Source: JALZAA01 sp035316005 (GTDB lineage: Bacteria; Actinomycetota; Acidimicrobiia; IMCC26256; JACDBD01). From it: DNA of 14,837 nucleotides. The translations under genes were made by a program, and so were the position numbers. The DNA is taken from positions 1 through 14,837 of the forward strand of contig DATFXK010000073.1 of assembly GCA_035316005.1 (NCBI GenBank). The letters are read 5' to 3'. The notes below the pieces were generated by a model, which saw only the letters and a list, made by a program, of their open reading frames with translations, was not told the origin of the DNA and made no database searches. This document shows positions 4,776 through 11,571 of this stretch, piece after piece; the stretch's first letter is position 1; each line of letters starts with the position of its first letter.

Positions 4776-6164
4776 ATGACGGACACACCGTGGCTCGGTG
4801 ACGCGTGCTCACTCGTCGACGCGTTCCGATCCGGCGAGCGCACGCCGGCCGAGGAGCTCGACGCGACGCTCGTGGCGATCGAGGCCTCCGAGCTCAACGC
4901 GTTCTCGCACCTCGACGTCGAGGCCGCGCGCGACGCCGCCACTCGCGCCGACGTGAGCACGCCGTTCGGCGGTGTGCCCGTCGGCGTCAAGGAGCTGGAC
5001 TCCGTCGCCGGCTGGCCGTACACGCAGGCGAGCGTGCCGCTGAAGGACCAGGTGGCCACCCACGACTCGGAGCTCGTGCACCGCTTGCGCGACGCGGGCG
5101 CGGTGCTCGTCGGCCTCACGACGTCGAGCGAGTTCGGCGGAGTGAACCTCACGCGCACGAATCTCAACGGCGTCACCCGCAACCCGTGGGACCTCGCGCA
5201 CACCCCCGGCGGCTCGACGGGCGGAGGAGCGGCGGCCGTCTCCGGTGGGCTCGTCACCGTCGGCACCGGCGGCGACGGTGGGGGGTCGCTGCGCATCCCG
5301 GCCGGGTTCACCGGCTTGTTCGGGCTGAAGTGCACGTACGGTCGGATCCCGAAGAGCCCGGAGATGATGGTCGGTTCCCTGACCGCCGTGCTCGGGTGCG
5401 TCTCCCGCTCGGTGCGCGACACGGCGCGGTTCGTCGACGTGACGAACGGGTTCGACCATCGCGACCCGTACAGCCTGTCGCGCGTCGACGGATGGGAGGC
5501 CGGTCTCGGCACGCGCGAGCTGCGCGGCAAGCGGGCGGTGATCGCGCCCGACCTCGGCATCGCCGTCGTGCACCCCGAGGTCGCGGAGATGGTCGTGACC
5601 CACGGCGAGGCGCTGGCCCGTGACGCCGGGCTCGAGCTCGTCGACGTGCCGGTCAAGCTGCCCGAGCTCGGATACGAGTGGGCGTTGTCGGGATTGTCCG
5701 AGGTGCTCGCGTTGCTGGGTGACCACTATCCCGAGTGCGAGCCTGATCTCACCCTCGAGATCGGCTTCGGGCTCAAGCTCGCAACCGAGGTGTACAACCT
5801 CGAAGCGCGCGCCCGCATCGAGAACCGCCGCACCGCGATGAACGAGGCGATGGCGGAGATCCTCGACGACGTCGACTTCGTGATCGCGGCCGCCAACCCG
5901 GACGTCGCCTTCGCGGCCGAAGGGCCGCTGCCCACCAAGGTCGGCGATCAGCAGGCGGAGCTCGGCAACAACGGCGCGCTGACGATTCCCGCCAACGTGT
6001 TCGGCAACCCGGCGTGCTCGATCCCGATCGGCACCACCCGTGGCCTCCCGGTCGGCCTGCAGGTCATCGGCCGCCACTTCGAGGAGCCGCTCCTCCTCGA
6101 GCTCGCGCTCACCGCCGAGCGCGAGCGCCCCTGGCCCCTCGTCGCGCCGGGCTCGCCCGTGTAG
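4776..6164 (+). CDS. Amidase signature family hydrolase
   Basis: A 462-residue member of the amidase-signature family, typical length. The Ser-cisSer-Lys triad is intact: K72 in GVPVGVKELD, the cis-Ser S147 in TPGGSTGGG, and the nucleophile S171 in GGDGGGSLRIPAGF. The 24-residue spacing between the two serines matches fatty acid amide hydrolase. The enzyme should hydrolyse a carboxamide to acid and ammonia or amine in the cytoplasm. GatA is unlikely because no gatB or gatC neighbours are present. A 10-bp gap after the isochorismatase-fold gene indicates an operon, although a TAGCAT -10-like hexamer may give it its own leaderless promoter. Its TAG stop directly abuts the stop of the opposing SDR gene. 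Substrate is not predictable. Confidence 0.92.
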   Translation: MTDTPWLGDACSLVDAFRSGERTPAEELDATLVAIEASELNAFSHLDVEAARDAATRADVSTPFGGVPVGVKELDSVAGWPYTQASVPLKDQVATHDSELVHRLRDAGAVLVGLTTSSEFGGVNLTRTNLNGVTRNPWDLAHTPGGSTGGGAAAVSGGLVTVGTGGDGGGSLRIPAGFTGLFGLKCTYGRIPKSPEMMVGSLTAVLGCVSRSVRDTARFVDVTNGFDHRDPYSLSRVDGWEAGLGTRELRGKRAVIAPDLGIAVVHPEVAEMVVTHGEALARDAGLELVDVPVKLPELGYEWALSGLSEVLALLGDHYPECEPDLTLEIGFGLKLATEVYNLEARARIENRRTAMNEAMAEILDDVDFVIAAANPDVAFAAEGPLPTKVGDQQAELGNNGALTIPANVFGNPACSIPIGTTRGLPVGLQVIGRHFEEPLLLELALTAERERPWPLVAPGSPV

Positions 6165-6941
6165 CTAGCGGATGTACTCGCCCGCGTTCACGAGCAGGGA
6201 CTGGCCGGTGACCATGCGGGCGCGGTCGGAGGCGAAGAACACCACGACCTCGGCGACGTCGCCGTCGCTGGGGATCTCGCCCAGCGGCATCTTCTCCGTG
6301 ATCCCGCTCACGACCGTCTCCGGCTCGACGTTCTGGGCCTTCGACGTCATGTCGACGTACATCTCGACGGGCGGGCCCCACATCCACGACGGGACCACCG
6401 TGTTGACACGGATCCGGTAGGGACCGAGCTCGCGCGCCAGGTGCGCGACCGCACCGAGGATGGCCGCCTTCGACGCCGCGTAGGCGGCCTGCGGGAGCTG
6501 GGACCAGAACATGGCCTGGCTGCCGATGAACACGATCGACCCGCCCCGTTCCTTCATCGAAGGGATGACGGCCTGCGTCATCTGCATGGTCCCGAAGAGG
6601 TTGACCTCCAGCGCCTGGCGCCAGCTCTTCCAGTCGGCCTCTTCGAGCCCGCCGAAGACGGCATCGAGAGCGGCGCAGTTCACCAACGCGTCGATCCGTC
6701 CGAAGCGGTCGACCGCGGTGGCCGCAAGTCGCTCGCACTGCGCGGCGTCGGTGATGTCGGTGACCTCCCACGCCACGCACTCGCCGGTCGGATCGATCTC
6801 GGCGGCCGCCTTCTCGAGGTTCGCTTCGGTGCGCGCGCCCAGCGCGACATTGGCGCCCTCGCGCCCGGCCGCGACGGCGATCTCCCGGCCGAGGCCGGAG
6901 CCGACGCCCGAGACGACCATCGTCTTGCCCTCGAGGATCAT
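6165..6941 (-). CDS. Short-chain dehydrogenase/reductase (SDR)
   Basis: A classical SDR of 258 residues. The cofactor-binding SGVGSGLG (11-18) is a variant of TGxxxGxG, and NCAA (88-91) replaces NNAG. The catalytic tetrad is complete: N114 (EVNLFG), S141 (FIGSQAM), Y154 and K158 (YAASK). A DITD segment (62-65) lies where the adenine-binding Asp is found. The C-terminus MVTGQSLLVNAGEYIR is the normal SDR ending with 'D/NGG' as NAG. It oxidises or reduces an alcohol/ketone with NAD(P). ATG at 6941 is preceded by GGAAGGA on the minus strand, a good Shine-Dalgarno, so the long upstream open frame is rejected. It is divergent from the HdeD-like gene and convergent, without any gap, with the amidase. 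Confidence 0.92.
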   Translation of the reverse strand: MILEGKTMVVSGVGSGLGREIAVAAGREGANVALGARTEANLEKAAAEIDPTGECVAWEVTDITDAAQCERLAATAVDRFGRIDALVNCAALDAVFGGLEEADWKSWRQALEVNLFGTMQMTQAVIPSMKERGGSIVFIGSQAMFWSQLPQAAYAASKAAILGAVAHLARELGPYRIRVNTVVPSWMWGPPVEMYVDMTSKAQNVEPETVVSGITEKMPLGEIPSDGDVAEVVVFFASDRARMVTGQSLLVNAGEYIR

Positions 6942-6976
6942 CACGTCTTCCTTCCTGTCCGGTCGGACCGTACTCG

Positions 6977-6998
6977 GCGCCCGGGTGGAGCCGGGCGC
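6977..6998. promoter_or_regulatory. Perfect 8-bp inverted repeat in the SDR/HdeD-like divergent region
   Basis: GCGCCCGG, six bases (GTGGAG), then CCGGGCGC. It sits directly upstream of the rightward -10 candidate TAAGTT (6999-7004), and a leftward TACGGT (plus 6967-6972) lies on its other side. It could be an operator serving both genes or a GC-rich chance hairpin. Confidence 0.35.
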
Positions 6999-7004
6999 TA
7001 AGTT
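6999..7004 (+). promoter_or_regulatory. -10 element candidate for the HdeD-like operon
   Basis: TAAGTT matches TAnnnT. It would give a leader of roughly 27 nt containing the Shine-Dalgarno AGGGAG (7027-7032), 5 nt before the ATG at 7038, so this gene has a conventional leader. Confidence 0.4.
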
Positions 7005-7037
7005 CACGACGGCCGTCCGCGACCGCAGGGAGTCACG

Positions 7038-7616
7038 ATGAGCACGACGCCACCGCCGTCCGAGCCCGCGGTCGAGGTCGGGACCGTCGACGTCCGCCGG
7101 AGCTGGCCATGGGTGCTGGCGCTCGGGATCCTGTCCCTGATCGCCGGCGTCATCACGCTGGTGTGGCCGAGCGTCACCGTGTACGCGCTGGTGTTCGTGC
7201 TGGGCGTGTTCCTCATCGTCGCCGGCGGTGCCGAGATCGGCTGGTCGATCGCCGAGCGGCATACCGATGGGTGGGGCTTCATCCTGTTCCGCGGCATCGT
7301 CGATCTCATCGCGGGCATCGTCGTCCTCGCGTGGCCCGACGTGACCGCGCTCGTGCTCGCGCTCCTGCTGGCGGCGTGGCTGTTCGTCTACGCCGCGATG
7401 TCGCTCTGGTACGCGTACCGGCACCGGGGCGAACGCCCGCACAACGGCCACTTCGTGGCCAAGGGCATCGCCGCCCTCGTCGTCGCCGTGATCACGGTCG
7501 CGTGGCCGGGCATCACCATCCTGGTCGTGGCGCTCGCTATCGGCTTCATGCTGCTCTTCTGGGGTGCGGTGCTGACGCGCTTCGCGTTCGTCCTGCGCAG
7601 ACAACCGGCGGCGTGA
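7038..7616 (+). CDS. HdeD/DUF308 family membrane protein
   Basis: A 192-residue protein with six predicted membrane helices in three related helical pairs, each ending in a W-P-x-(I/V)-T element: TLVWPSVTV (about 41-49), VLAWPDVTA and TVAWPGITI. This threefold repeat is the signature of DUF308/HdeD proteins, inner-membrane proteins linked to acid resistance in enterobacteria but of unknown role in actinobacteria. The first 20 residues are a Pro-rich cytoplasmic tail. A good Shine-Dalgarno (AGGGAG) precedes the ATG. Its TGA overlaps the GTG of the next gene by 4 bp (GTGA), which indicates translational coupling with the following membrane protein. Confidence 0.85.
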   Translation: MSTTPPPSEPAVEVGTVDVRRSWPWVLALGILSLIAGVITLVWPSVTVYALVFVLGVFLIVAGGAEIGWSIAERHTDGWGFILFRGIVDLIAGIVVLAWPDVTALVLALLLAAWLFVYAAMSLWYAYRHRGERPHNGHFVAKGIAALVVAVITVAWPGITILVVALAIGFMLLFWGAVLTRFAFVLRRQPAA

Positions 7617-8443
7617 GCCGTCGCGCCCTCGTCACGCTGCTCCTCGTGGCAGCGGGCTTGCTGCTCCCGTTCGCGCTCGTCGGCCTGTGGACCCAGCAGG
7701 TGCTGCTCGATCGCGAGCGCTTCACCAATCTCTCGGACGACCTGCTCGATCGGCAAGCGGTGCGTCAGGGCATCGCCGACGCGGTGCTCTCCAACACGAA
7801 CCAACCCGTCCCGACTGCGGCGGAGCCGGCGATCAGGGCGGGCATCAGCGCCGCGCTGACCACACCCGCCTACCGAGCCGCGTTCAAGCAGTCCCTCGGC
7901 GACGTCCACGACCAGCTCACCTCGGGGAACGACACGATCACGCTCGACGTCACCCCGGGCGTGAACCTCGCTCGTTCGCAGAACCCGCGGGTCGCTGCCG
8001 CCCTCCGCGGCGTCCAGGTACAGCCCATCGTGATCGCCCGCCGCAGCGAGGTCCCCGTCCTCTGGGGCGCCGTCGACGGCGCCCAACGCATCGCGTTGCT
8101 CACACCTCTCGTCGTGCTCGCACTGCTCGCCCTCGCCGTCGCCTTCTCCGAGCGGCGGTGGCGGGCCCTCGGGATCGCCGGCGCCGTCGTGGCAGGCGTG
8201 TCACTCCTGTTCCTCGGGCTCATGGCGCTGGCCAAGCAGCTCGTGGGGCGCACACTCGACCAGTTCGCGAGTCGCGACGCGTTCGACGCCGCTTGGGACG
8301 TCATCGCTCGCAGCCTCGCCAACAGCACGCTCATCATCGTGATCGGCGCGCTCGTCGTCGCCGCCGGCGGCTTCGTGATCGACCAGATCCTCACGCGCCG
8401 GCCGGAGCCCGAGCCGGCCCATCTGACGGGGCGTCAGGTCTAA
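7613..8443 (+). CDS. Membrane protein of unknown function
   Basis: Starts at the GTG that overlaps the upstream TGA and encodes 276 residues. I do not recognise a named family. Visible layout: one N-terminal membrane helix (about 4-26, ALVTLLLVAAGLLLPFALVG), a soluble, probably extracytoplasmic domain (about 27-155), two helices near 157-180 and 186-207, an amphipathic linker, a last helix near 241-263, and a short basic/acidic tail. The soluble part contains YRAAFKQSLGDVHDQL and a strand-rich TITLDVTPGVNL segment, a layout seen in uncharacterised actinobacterial integral membrane proteins. The coupled HdeD-like gene suggests an envelope or membrane-stress role, which is inference. The last codons (HLTGRQV, stop) also encode the palindrome at 8423-8437. 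Confidence 0.8.
   Translation: MSRRALVTLLLVAAGLLLPFALVGLWTQQVLLDRERFTNLSDDLLDRQAVRQGIADAVLSNTNQPVPTAAEPAIRAGISAALTTPAYRAAFKQSLGDVHDQLTSGNDTITLDVTPGVNLARSQNPRVAAALRGVQVQPIVIARRSEVPVLWGAVDGAQRIALLTPLVVLALLALAVAFSERRWRALGIAGAVVAGVSLLFLGLMALAKQLVGRTLDQFASRDAFDAAWDVIARSLANSTLIIVIGALVVAAGGFVIDQILTRRPEPEPAHLTGRQV
8423..8437. promoter_or_regulatory. Palindromic operator candidate CTGACG-N3-CGTCAG (copy 2)
   Basis: CTGACGGGGCGTCAG is a perfect 6-bp-arm inverted repeat with a 3-bp centre, identical in half-site and spacing to copy 1 at 90-104. It lies in the last codons of the membrane protein gene and is followed 3 bp later by a TAAGCT -10 candidate (8441-8446), so a bound dimer would cover the -35 region of the amidohydrolase promoter. 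Confidence 0.6.
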
Positions 8444-8446
8444 GCT
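8441..8446 (+). promoter_or_regulatory. -10 element candidate for the amidohydrolase gene
   Basis: TAAGCT, overlapping the TAA stop of the preceding gene, 28 nt before the ATG at 8475. The leader includes the Shine-Dalgarno AAGGGG (about 8463-8468). Confidence 0.4.
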
Positions 8447-8474
8447 CATCCGGGCGGCGACCAAGGGGAACTCG

Positions 8475-9668
8475 ATGTCCGACATCCCGAAGATCATCTC
8501 GGTGGACGACCACGTCGTGGAGCCGGCCGACGTGTGGCAGACGCGTCTCCCGACGAAGTACCTGGACGTCGGTCCCCGCGTCGAGCGGGCGCCGCTGGGG
8601 GAGATGACGTTCGTCGGCGGCAACTTCTCGTACGCCAAGGGCGAGGGCAACCCGTGCGACTGGTGGCACTACGAGGACAAGAAGATCCCCCAGACGCGCC
8701 TCAGCGCGGCGGTCGGCTTCGACCGCGACGAGGTCAAGATCACCGCCATCACGTACGAGGAGATGCGCCCGGGCTGCTACGACCCGAAGGCGCGCCTCGA
8801 GGACATGGACGTGAACTGGGTCGAGGCGTCGCTCTCGTTTCCGACGTTCCCGCGTTTTTGCGGGCAGACGTTCATGGAGGCGAAGGACAAGGAGCTCTCG
8901 GACCTCTGCGTGAAGGCGTACAACGACTGGATGTTCGACGAGTGGTGTGCAGGCTCGGGCGGGCGGCTGATCCCGCTGCCGATCATCCAGCTGTGGGACT
9001 CGCAGCTCGCCGGCGAGGAGATCCGGCGCAACGCGGCGCGCGGCGGCCACGCCGTTGCGTTCACCGAGATCCCGCCGTTCCTCGGGCTGCCGTCGATCCA
9101 CGATCCCGACGGCTACTGGGACCCGTTCTTCCAGGCCTGCGCGGAGACGGGCACGGTCGTGTGCATGCACATCGGGTCTTCGTCGAAGATGCCGTCGACG
9201 TCGAAGGACGCCCCGCCGGCCGTGGGCTCGACGCTCACGTACATGAACGCGGCGATGTCGCTGACCGACTTCCTGATGTCAGGCGTGTTCGAGAAGTTCC
9301 CCGACCTCGTCATCGCGTACTCCGAGGGGCAGATCGGCTGGATCCCCTACGTGCTCGAACGCGCCGACGCCGTCTGGGACCACAACCGCGCCTGGGGCGG
9401 CGTCGCCGACAAGGTGAAGAAGCCGCCGAGCCAGTACTACCGGGAGCACGTGTACGGCTGCTTCTTCGACGACCCGCACGGCCTTCGGTCCCTCGAGGAC
9501 ATGGGCGTCGACACGATCACGTTCGAGACGGACTATCCGCACAGCGACTCCACCTGGCCCAACAGCAAGGAGGTCGCCGAGCGGCAGATGAAGGACCTCG
9601 ACGAGGACCAGATCCAGAAGATCGTGCGCGACAACGCGATCCGGATGCTCCAGCTGGACTTCGCCTAA
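8475..9668 (+). CDS. Metal-dependent amidohydrolase (PF04909, ACMSD-like TIM barrel)
   Basis: A 397-residue amidohydrolase of the family that includes ACMSD-type decarboxylases and hydrolases. Candidate metal ligands are D11 and H13 in SVDDHVVEP (a D-x-H-x-x-E form of the usual D/H-x-H), H232 in VCMHIGSS and D353 in FETDYPHSDS. Where many relatives have a His in 'SHGG', this one has SEGQIGWIPYVLER (E284), a form that I recall from actinobacterial members. Such proteins decarboxylate or hydrolyse aromatic or CoA-linked intermediates in the cytoplasm. The ATG has a good Shine-Dalgarno 6-7 nt upstream. The operator copy 2 and TAAGCT lie just before it, so it probably has its own regulated promoter. 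It ends at structured element copy 2. Substrate unknown. Confidence 0.88.
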   Translation: MSDIPKIISVDDHVVEPADVWQTRLPTKYLDVGPRVERAPLGEMTFVGGNFSYAKGEGNPCDWWHYEDKKIPQTRLSAAVGFDRDEVKITAITYEEMRPGCYDPKARLEDMDVNWVEASLSFPTFPRFCGQTFMEAKDKELSDLCVKAYNDWMFDEWCAGSGGRLIPLPIIQLWDSQLAGEEIRRNAARGGHAVAFTEIPPFLGLPSIHDPDGYWDPFFQACAETGTVVCMHIGSSSKMPSTSKDAPPAVGSTLTYMNAAMSLTDFLMSGVFEKFPDLVIAYSEGQIGWIPYVLERADAVWDHNRAWGGVADKVKKPPSQYYREHVYGCFFDDPHGLRSLEDMGVDTITFETDYPHSDSTWPNSKEVAERQMKDLDEDQIQKIVRDNAIRMLQLDFA

Positions 9669-9670
9669 CT

Positions 9671-9732
9671 GTCGCCCTCGCAAGCTCGGGCTCCTGCTCC
9701 GGCGGTCGGCAAAGCCGCCGCCTCCGCGGGCT
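9671..9732. repeat. Structured intergenic element, copy 2 (convergent junction)
   Basis: Lies between the amidohydrolase stop (9668) and the DUF899 stop (9748). Outer pairing AGCTC (9683-9687) with GGGCT (9728-9732, one G-U); inner hairpin GGCGG-T-CGGC-AAA-GCCG-CCGCC (9701-9722), with one bulged T (9706). The 5' block GTCGCC-TCG-AAGCTC-GGCTCCTGC matches copy 1 except for three bases. The inner stem differs in sequence from copy 1 but is still paired around the same GGC-AAA-GCC loop. Confidence 0.7.
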
Positions 9733-9747
9733 CACGCCGAGGAGCGC

Positions 9748-10476
9748 TCAGTCGTACGAGATCTGCTCGTCCCAGTCGGCGGGACGCCCCTCAGGCGTCA
9801 GGTCGAAGAAGTTCCAGAGCGGCTCGAGCGTCCCCACGTGGCGCGGCTCCTGACCCGGCTCGGTCGGCGCGAACAGGAGCTCCGAGCCCCAGAAGTGGCG
9901 GATCACGTCGCCGTCGCGGTGGAACACGTTGAGCATCGGCATCTGGTCGCCCTCGTCGGTCTCGGCGAGGTAGTCGTGGTTGTAGGTGTTGCCGGCCGAG
10001 GAGAGGACTCGCAGGCGGCGCCAGCCGCGCTCGTCCGCCCAGCCGGCGACACGCTCGATCGCTGTCTTGGCCACGACGGCGAAGTTCATGTTCTGGCTGA
10101 CGTGCTCCGCCGCCCCGTCGAGCTGGTCGAGGAGCGCCGTGCACGACGGGCAGGGGCCTTCGTCGAGCGGCAGCCGCCCGGTCGCGCCGCCCACCGGTCC
10201 CGGCCGATCGTCACGACGGTCGCGCGGGAACATCATGCTGTAGATGGCGAGCGAGTCCCGCCCCGGCGCGAACAGCTCCGAGAGGCGCACGTCGGTGGGG
10301 GTCGCGTCGGCGCCGAGCGCGCGGAAGACGTAGTCCTGCGGCACCACGCCGCCAGGCGGCAGGGCACGACGCGCCGCCGCCACCGCCTCCATCTCGTGGC
10401 GGAGCCGCATCTCGTGTTCGAGCAGTGCGTCACGGGCCGCCCGGTACTCCGGCGATTCTCCTGGGTAGCTGGCCAT
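9748..10476 (-). CDS. DUF899 family protein (thioredoxin-like fold)
   Basis: A 242-residue protein with clear DUF899 signatures: EYRAARDALLEHEMRLRHE (10-28), VAAARRALPPGG (32-43), DYVF (48-51), IYSMMFP (78-84), and DEGPCPSCTALLDQLDGA (105-122) with a CPSC pair (C109, C112) placed like a thioredoxin active site. The LSSAGNTYNHDY and NVFHRDGDVIRHFWGSEL stretches complete the fold. The family's biochemical role is not established; a thiol redox or peroxiredoxin-like function is an inference from fold and motif. It is the last gene of a leftward run, 65 bp after the FMN reductase. It converges with the amidohydrolase gene across the structured element. Confidence 0.9.
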   Translation of the reverse strand: MASYPGESPEYRAARDALLEHEMRLRHEMEAVAAARRALPPGGVVPQDYVFRALGADATPTDVRLSELFAPGRDSLAIYSMMFPRDRRDDRPGPVGGATGRLPLDEGPCPSCTALLDQLDGAAEHVSQNMNFAVVAKTAIERVAGWADERGWRRLRVLSSAGNTYNHDYLAETDEGDQMPMLNVFHRDGDVIRHFWGSELLFAPTEPGQEPRHVGTLEPLWNFFDLTPEGRPADWDEQISYD

Positions 10477-10541
10477 GACTGGTTGGACCCGGACGAGGCC
10501 CCGGACTCATCGCTCGGGCGAGCGTCGGCTCGGTGCTCGAT

Positions 10542-11087
10542 TCAGCATGTCCGATCCGCCAAGGTCGCGAGGGCGGCGGCGAGGCGATCGCGGATGGCCG
10601 AGTCGGCGACGAGCCCGTCGTCGCCGAGAGCAGCCGGTGCGATCGGGATGTCGACGCACGCATCCTCGACGATCTCCGCGTGGGCGTACCCGAGCACGGT
10701 TCGTAACGAGGCGACGCCGTCCGCCGCGCCGCGCGGCGACGGGTTGATCCACGCGACGGGCTTCTCGTAGATCGAGCCGGTCTGGGCATCGCCGATCGCC
10801 CAGTCCAACAGGTTCTTGAACGAGCCGGGAAGCGCTCCCGCGTACTCCGGCGTCGAGAACAGCACGGCACCGGCGGCGCCGATGGTGGTCCGCAAGTCGG
10901 CGACGGCCGGATGAAGCGGATCGAGGTCATCGTCGGGATTGAAGTGGGGGAGGTCCGCAACGTGTTCGTAGAGGATCGCCTCGACATGGTCCGGTGCCAT
11001 GGCGAGGACGGTTCGGAGCGCGGCCGTGTTGATCGAACGGCTACGCAAGCTCCCGGACACGAGCAGGATCCGGCACGGTCCGGGCAT
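10542..11087 (-). CDS. NAD(P)H-dependent FMN reductase family protein
   Basis: A 181-residue flavodoxin-like reductase. The FMN phosphate-binding GSLRSRSIN (12-20) and the signature PEYAGALPGSFKNLLDW (80-96) are those of the NADPH-dependent FMN reductase/azoreductase family. It should be cytoplasmic, moving electrons from NAD(P)H to FMN or to quinone/azo-type acceptors. It lies 39 bp downstream of the PaaI-like thioesterase on the same strand and 65 bp before the DUF899 gene, so it probably belongs to the operon beginning with the LLM oxidoreductase. A flavin reductase next to an LLM protein could supply reduced flavin, but if that LLM protein uses F420 this link does not hold. GAAGGG lies close before the ATG. 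Confidence 0.9.
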   Translation of the reverse strand: MPGPCRILLVSGSLRSRSINTAALRTVLAMAPDHVEAILYEHVADLPHFNPDDDLDPLHPAVADLRTTIGAAGAVLFSTPEYAGALPGSFKNLLDWAIGDAQTGSIYEKPVAWINPSPRGAADGVASLRTVLGYAHAEIVEDACVDIPIAPAALGDDGLVADSAIRDRLAAALATLADRTC

Positions 11088-11126
11088 GAACCCTTCAACC
11101 GTTGCGGCTGCGCGGAGCTTCCTTCC

Positions 11127-11561
11127 TCACTTCTTCGGCGCCATCACCAACACGGTGCCCTGGGCGAGGCAGACCGGGCGGCCGTCGTTGTCGACCTCGA
11201 TCCGCACGACGGCGGTGCGCTTCGTGAGCGACACGATCTGCGCCGACGCCGACAGGATGCCGCCCGTGACGGGCGCAAGGTAGTTGAGCTTGAACTCGGT
11301 GGTCGCCGCCCACGCGCCCGGCGGGATCACCGGGTAGCAGACCGTGCCGAGCACGTGATCGCACAGCGCCGCCAGCACGCCGCCGTGCAGGTTGCCGAAC
11401 GGGTTGAGCAGGTCGTCCCGCACGACGATCGCGGCCCGCATACCGCCCGGCCACGTCTCCGTGAGGCGGATGCCGAGGTACCCGGGAAGCCCCTCGTCCT
11501 TCTCGTGCGCGCGCACCAGCCCGTCGGCGACGCGCTCGTCGTACGACTCGAAGTCGGGCAT
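11127..11561 (-). CDS. PaaI-like hotdog thioesterase
   Basis: A 144-residue single-hotdog protein of the PaaI/4HBT family. The central motif NPFGNLHGGVLAALCDHVLG (53-72) contains the Asn, His-Gly-Gly and Asp (D68) positions typical of the active site and helix. The C-terminal strands (TEFKLNYLAPV, AQIVSLTKRTAVVRIEV) fit the family. These tetramers hydrolyse aromatic or acyl-CoA thioesters in the cytoplasm. I chose ATG at 11561 because homology begins there and AGGG lies 9 nt upstream; the longer frame from 11693 would overlap the preceding gene. It starts 10 bp after the LLM gene's stop, so the two are surely co-transcribed. Confidence 0.9.
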   Translation of the reverse strand: MPDFESYDERVADGLVRAHEKDEGLPGYLGIRLTETWPGGMRAAIVVRDDLLNPFGNLHGGVLAALCDHVLGTVCYPVIPPGAWAATTEFKLNYLAPVTGGILSASAQIVSLTKRTAVVRIEVDNDGRPVCLAQGTVLVMAPKK

Positions 11562-11571
11562 CGGCTGGACC

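Noticed and set aside
4082..5656. A 524-codon minus-strand open frame opposite the isochorismatase-fold and amidase genes
   Set aside because: Both plus-strand genes have clear motifs, while this frame shows low-complexity composition and no recognisable domain.
4776..6164. Amidase as GatA of the transamidosome
   Set aside because: The family match is general; no gatB/gatC neighbours, and the context is catabolic.
6942..7604. Upstream extension of the SDR frame to 7604 on the minus strand
   Set aside because: The extension is antisense to the HdeD-like gene and is Arg/His/Asp-rich; a good Shine-Dalgarno precedes ATG at 6941, where SDR homology begins.
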